DNA from: SKIA01 sp047602905
Lineage (GTDB): Archaea; Nanobdellota; Nanobdellia; Woesearchaeales; SKIA01
Assembly: GCA_047602905.1 (NCBI GenBank)
Contig: JBLKOP010000006.1
Span: 1-59,741, forward strand
Direction of reading: 5' to 3'
Length of the DNA stretch: 59,741 bases
The position numbers and the translations under genes are program-made. Shown here in pieces: positions 57,160-59,741 of this stretch. Each line of letters starts with the position of its first letter. Position 1 is the stretch's first letter. The notes beneath the pieces are model-generated. The model searched no databases, was not told the DNA's origin, and saw only the letters and a list, made by a program, of their open reading frames with translations.

Positions 57160-58839
57160 TCAACGACTCCTAAGCTCTTTTGCGTGCTTAGAGGCAAGCT
57201 TGCTAAAACGTTTAGGCTTGTTCTTCTCTAAATCAAGCGTGTGCAAGAGGTGTTCTGCTCCTGAAAGGTGAGGAATGACTACGTACGTAGCTTTTTGTGA
57301 GTACAACTTCTTTGCTTCCTCTATCGTATCAGCACACATCACCGCCGCGCAAGAAGAATTTCTTCTTCGCAACTCATACAAAAGCACGTTACTAGCTGCT
57401 CCTCGCGTAAGCGTACTAATAACTAGTCGCGGGTGCTCTAACCCTAGCACGTCATACAAGTCTGCGTCGTTAGCGTCTGCAAGCACTGCGCGAATTCCTT
57501 GTTCTTGTAACGCAATAACTTTGTTAGGATCAAAATCGACTACTAAGAAGTTCGCTTCGTCTCGTTCAAGCTGCTCACGAACACGCCCTCCTAGGTAGTC
57601 GTGACCAAAGAGGATGACATCAAAGGCTCCTATCGCGTGACTTGCCTTATCCTCTTTAGGATTAACTCCTCGCTGATAATACGGAATGAAGCGATGAATG
57701 CGCTTATAGATGGTGTCTGCGTGGATGATACAGTAGCTACTCACAAGAATAGTTGTGAGAGCAATTACTGTAGTTAAGTTCAGGATATCTACTCCTACGT
57801 GGCTTACAGAAACTCCAAGAGCAACAAGGATAAGTCCAAACTCGCTGATTTGACTTACTGCAAGTCCTGCCATGAAGCTGGTTCGTTTACTAAATCCTTG
57901 CCAGCCCATAATTGTCATTACTATGAGCGGGTTTCCTATGAGTACTAAGAGGCTAAACGCGACGGCAGGAAGTAAGTACTCGCCAAGAAGAGTGATTTCT
58001 AGTTGGCTTCCAAGAATAATAAAGAACGTGATGATAAAGAAGTCTCGTAGCGGTTTTATCTTGCTTGCTATCTCGTAGTTGTACGGAGTACTTGCGAGCA
58101 TGAGTCCTGCAAGTAACGCACCTATTTCTAGGCTGAAATTAATGTAGTCAAAGAAGCCTGCGAGTACAAAACACCAAGCGATGCTGAACACAAAGAGTAC
58201 TTCTTGGCTTTTACTAGCAAACGTAAGCACGTACGGTAATAAGTACTTACTAATGAGCAGCACAGCAGAGAAAATAAGTATTGCTTGTAGCACAGTCCAC
58301 ATAAGCGTAAGCAGGATTGCTTGCTGACTTCCTGCAAAGCTACTAATAAACATGAGCGCAAGTACTGCTACGATGTCTTGAACGATTAAGAAACCAATTG
58401 CTATTCGTCCGTGCAGACTATTTACTTCTTTTCGGTCACTAAGTAGCTTTACGATGATTATGGTGCTACTAAACGTGAGTCCTGCTGCTACGTACACCGC
58501 TGCGTTTCCGCTAAACCCAAAGGCGAGTGCGAGTGCATACCCGAGTATGCTAGTAAACGCTATTTGTCCTAGCCCTGTCGCTACGCTAGTAACTCCTACT
58601 TGTCGCAGACTCGTAATGTCGATGTTTAGTCCGAGAATAAATAATAAGAACGCTATTCCTATGTGTCCAAAGACTTCTAGTCCTGGTATGGTGTTGGTGA
58701 TGTTAAGAAACGCTGGTCCAAGAAGAATTCCTGCAAAGATGTAGCCAATAATAGGTGGTTGCTTCATTACTTGCAAAACAAGAATGATTGCTGTCGTTAC
58801 TGCAAGTAAGATTGCTAAGCTAATAATTGCTTCTGCCAA
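57160..58839 (-). CDS. CPA2-family cation/proton antiporter with TrkA-N domain
   Basis: A 559-residue Kef-type transporter. About 12-13 helices, with the conserved GPAFLNITNTIPGLEVFGHI and the FLIVQDIVAVLALMF segment bearing the QD pair used for cation exchange. Then a cytoplasmic Rossmann domain from ~405 (DVILFGHDYLGGRVREQL, FLVVDFDPNKVIALQEQGIR, ADANDADLYDVLGLEHPRLV), lacking the last Gly of GxGxxG. It would exchange K+ or Na+ for H+ under nucleotide control. Confidence 0.9.
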   Translation of the reverse strand: MAEAIISLAILLAVTTAIILVLQVMKQPPIIGYIFAGILLGPAFLNITNTIPGLEVFGHIGIAFLLFILGLNIDITSLRQVGVTSVATGLGQIAFTSILGYALALAFGFSGNAAVYVAAGLTFSSTIIIVKLLSDRKEVNSLHGRIAIGFLIVQDIVAVLALMFISSFAGSQQAILLTLMWTVLQAILIFSAVLLISKYLLPYVLTFASKSQEVLFVFSIAWCFVLAGFFDYINFSLEIGALLAGLMLASTPYNYEIASKIKPLRDFFIITFFIILGSQLEITLLGEYLLPAVAFSLLVLIGNPLIVMTIMGWQGFSKRTSFMAGLAVSQISEFGLILVALGVSVSHVGVDILNLTTVIALTTILVSSYCIIHADTIYKRIHRFIPYYQRGVNPKEDKASHAIGAFDVILFGHDYLGGRVREQLERDEANFLVVDFDPNKVIALQEQGIRAVLADANDADLYDVLGLEHPRLVISTLTRGAASNVLLYELRRRNSSCAAVMCADTIEEAKKLYSQKATYVVIPHLSGAEHLLHTLDLEKNKPKRFSKLASKHAKELRSR

Positions 58840-58885
58840 ACGCTTCTCTCACCTCCTGCATATACGTAGTTGCTGCTCCTAAACT

Positions 58886-59677
58886 TTATGAGTCTTGCGT
58901 TTTTTGTTTTGCAAGACGAACGTACTCAAGTACTTCTTCGTGAACAAGACCATTTGTTGCTACAAAACCGTTTATTTTTTCATCATAGCGCTGGTTCTCT
59001 CCATCAAGTCCTGTAAAGCGCCCTCCTGCTTCCTCAACAATAAGTGCTACTGCTGCTGCTTCCCATGGCATACTGAAAGGAAATACGTGTGCGCCCACCG
59101 CTCCTCGTGCTACTAAACAAGCATTATGAACTGCTGAGCCTGTATCGTGCACGGGACAGTTTTGTTTAATAAGATGTTTTGTGAGTTCTACCGTGTACGG
59201 TTCTCTTCGTGAAACACTTAATAAAATAGGTATTTCCGCTATTTCTTGTGTAGCGTGTACACGTATTGATTTATCGTTAAGAAACGCTCCTTGACCTTTC
59301 TGAGCTGTGTATAAGTGGTTTACGAAGGGGTTGTACGCTACTGCGAGTACTGGTTGTCCTTCTTCTAGTCTCGCTAGTGAGAACATGCTTGTAGGCACTC
59401 CTAATGCGTATAGTCTTGTTCCGTCTATTGGGTCGCACACCCACGTGTACTTGCTATTTTCTTGTAGGTGGCTTTCTTCTTCTCCTAAGATGCTGTCTTG
59501 TGGGTATTGCTCTTTAATGAGTTTAATAACAAGAGTATTAATTGTTGTGTCTGCTATGGTAAGAACAGAATTGTCTTGTTTCGTACTTACTTCTTGTTTG
59601 TCACTAAGAAAGTATTTCTTCATTACCTCGCCTGCTTCAAGAGCAAGGTTTTTTGCGAATGCGAGTTCTTTAGACAT
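58886..59677 (-). CDS. Inositol monophosphatase/FBPase-family phosphatase
   Basis: A 263-residue Mg-dependent sugar phosphatase; archaeal members act on inositol-1-phosphate and often fructose-1,6-bisphosphate. Metal motifs GEEES (65-69) and DPIDGT (82-87) are intact. The third motif, normally WD, is PWEAAAVALIVEEAGG here (Asp to Glu, ~213), which would still bind metal. The ATG overlaps the stop of the upstream gene by eight bases. Confidence 0.85.
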   Translation of the reverse strand: MSKELAFAKNLALEAGEVMKKYFLSDKQEVSTKQDNSVLTIADTTINTLVIKLIKEQYPQDSILGEEESHLQENSKYTWVCDPIDGTRLYALGVPTSMFSLARLEEGQPVLAVAYNPFVNHLYTAQKGQGAFLNDKSIRVHATQEIAEIPILLSVSRREPYTVELTKHLIKQNCPVHDTGSAVHNACLVARGAVGAHVFPFSMPWEAAAVALIVEEAGGRFTGLDGENQRYDEKINGFVATNGLVHEEVLEYVRLAKQKTQDS

Positions 59678-59741
59678 CTTCTAAGTCACTAAAGTCCAGA
59701 TCATCTAGTTCGTCCAAACTAATCGCTTCTTCTTCTGGTTT
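59670..59741 (-). CDS. C-terminal end of a protein with acidic tail (partial)
   Basis: The minus strand at the window edge reads KPEEEAISLDELDDLDFSDL and EDV, then TAA at 59670-59672. This tail overlaps the phosphatase start. The protein starts outside the window and cannot be identified. Confidence 0.55.
   Translation of the reverse strand, partial: KPEEEAISLDELDDLDFSDLEDV

Noticed and set aside
1..59741. Insertion sequences or prophage
   Set aside because: No transposase, integrase, terminase or capsid genes and no terminal inverted repeats were found in the window.

Overview
The window looks like a piece of a DPANN archaeal chromosome, most like Woesearchaeota/Pacearchaeota (the lineage is inference). 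Archaeal markers are RadA, RadB, aIF5A, ribosomal proteins L40e and S2, an MBF1 homologue, AglB, an S2P protease, a YchF/Ygr210-type GTPase, a TRAM-domain protein and an intron-containing tRNA-Trp(CCA). Many genes have a TATA-like box about 30 bases before the ATG (21370, 24688, 28460, 19393, 31313, 35259), as expected for leaderless transcripts. A few genes instead have a clear Shine-Dalgarno site (25527, radA).

Layout. 1-2.8 kb: small DNA-binding and toxin-antitoxin-like genes (vapBC with overlapping frames, a winged-helix nucleotidyltransferase cassette ending in a deleted DUF6036-like gene). 2.8-4.5 kb: galE, a remnant of a UDP-glucuronate decarboxylase-like gene and a Nudix hydrolase. 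4.7-13.3 kb: a surface-glycan cluster (GT2 enzymes, flippase, DUF2304, AglQ-like protein, P-loop kinases). It contains a 3 kb inversion that cuts two genes. 13.4-19.2 kb: an antitoxin remnant, the HepT/MntA pair, another HTH-nucleotidyltransferase, the oligosaccharyltransferase AglB and an AbiEi/AbiEii pair. 19.4-28.1 kb: four large exported proteins. The first has a C-terminal region that reads like an outer-membrane beta-barrel; the second has thrombospondin type-3 repeats and DUF11-like domains. 28.3 kb: tRNA-Trp with a 41-nt intron carrying box C/D elements.

28.5-47.3 kb is mostly housekeeping: GTPase, sugar kinase, dUTPase, UbiA-type prenyltransferase, NrdR, PadR regulator, S2P protease, L40e, aIF5A, HerA-like ATPase, malic enzyme, CBS protein, SurA-like anchored protein, a divergent RNA methyltransferase and MBF1. 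47.3-53.3 kb is a second, intact glycosylation operon (two GT-C-like membrane proteins, GT2, thioredoxin-like protein, GT39). 53.3-59.7 kb holds radB, rps2, a TRAM protein, radA, a DUF457 hydrolase, a CPA2 antiporter and an inositol-monophosphatase-family enzyme.

How it fits together. The glycan cluster would build and flip a lipid-linked, probably uronate-containing glycan. AglB would transfer it to exported proteins such as those at 19.4-28.1 kb. The accessory parts are actively decaying: internal deletions (1.6-2.0 kb, 3.8-4.0 kb), a truncated glycosyltransferase, an inversion and single-base frameshifts.

Most noteworthy: the predicted beta-barrel; the inversion; the tRNA-Trp intron that fits the rule for guiding Cm34; a repeated motif upstream of galE and radA and near the tRNA; and a secreted His/Tyr-rich protein.
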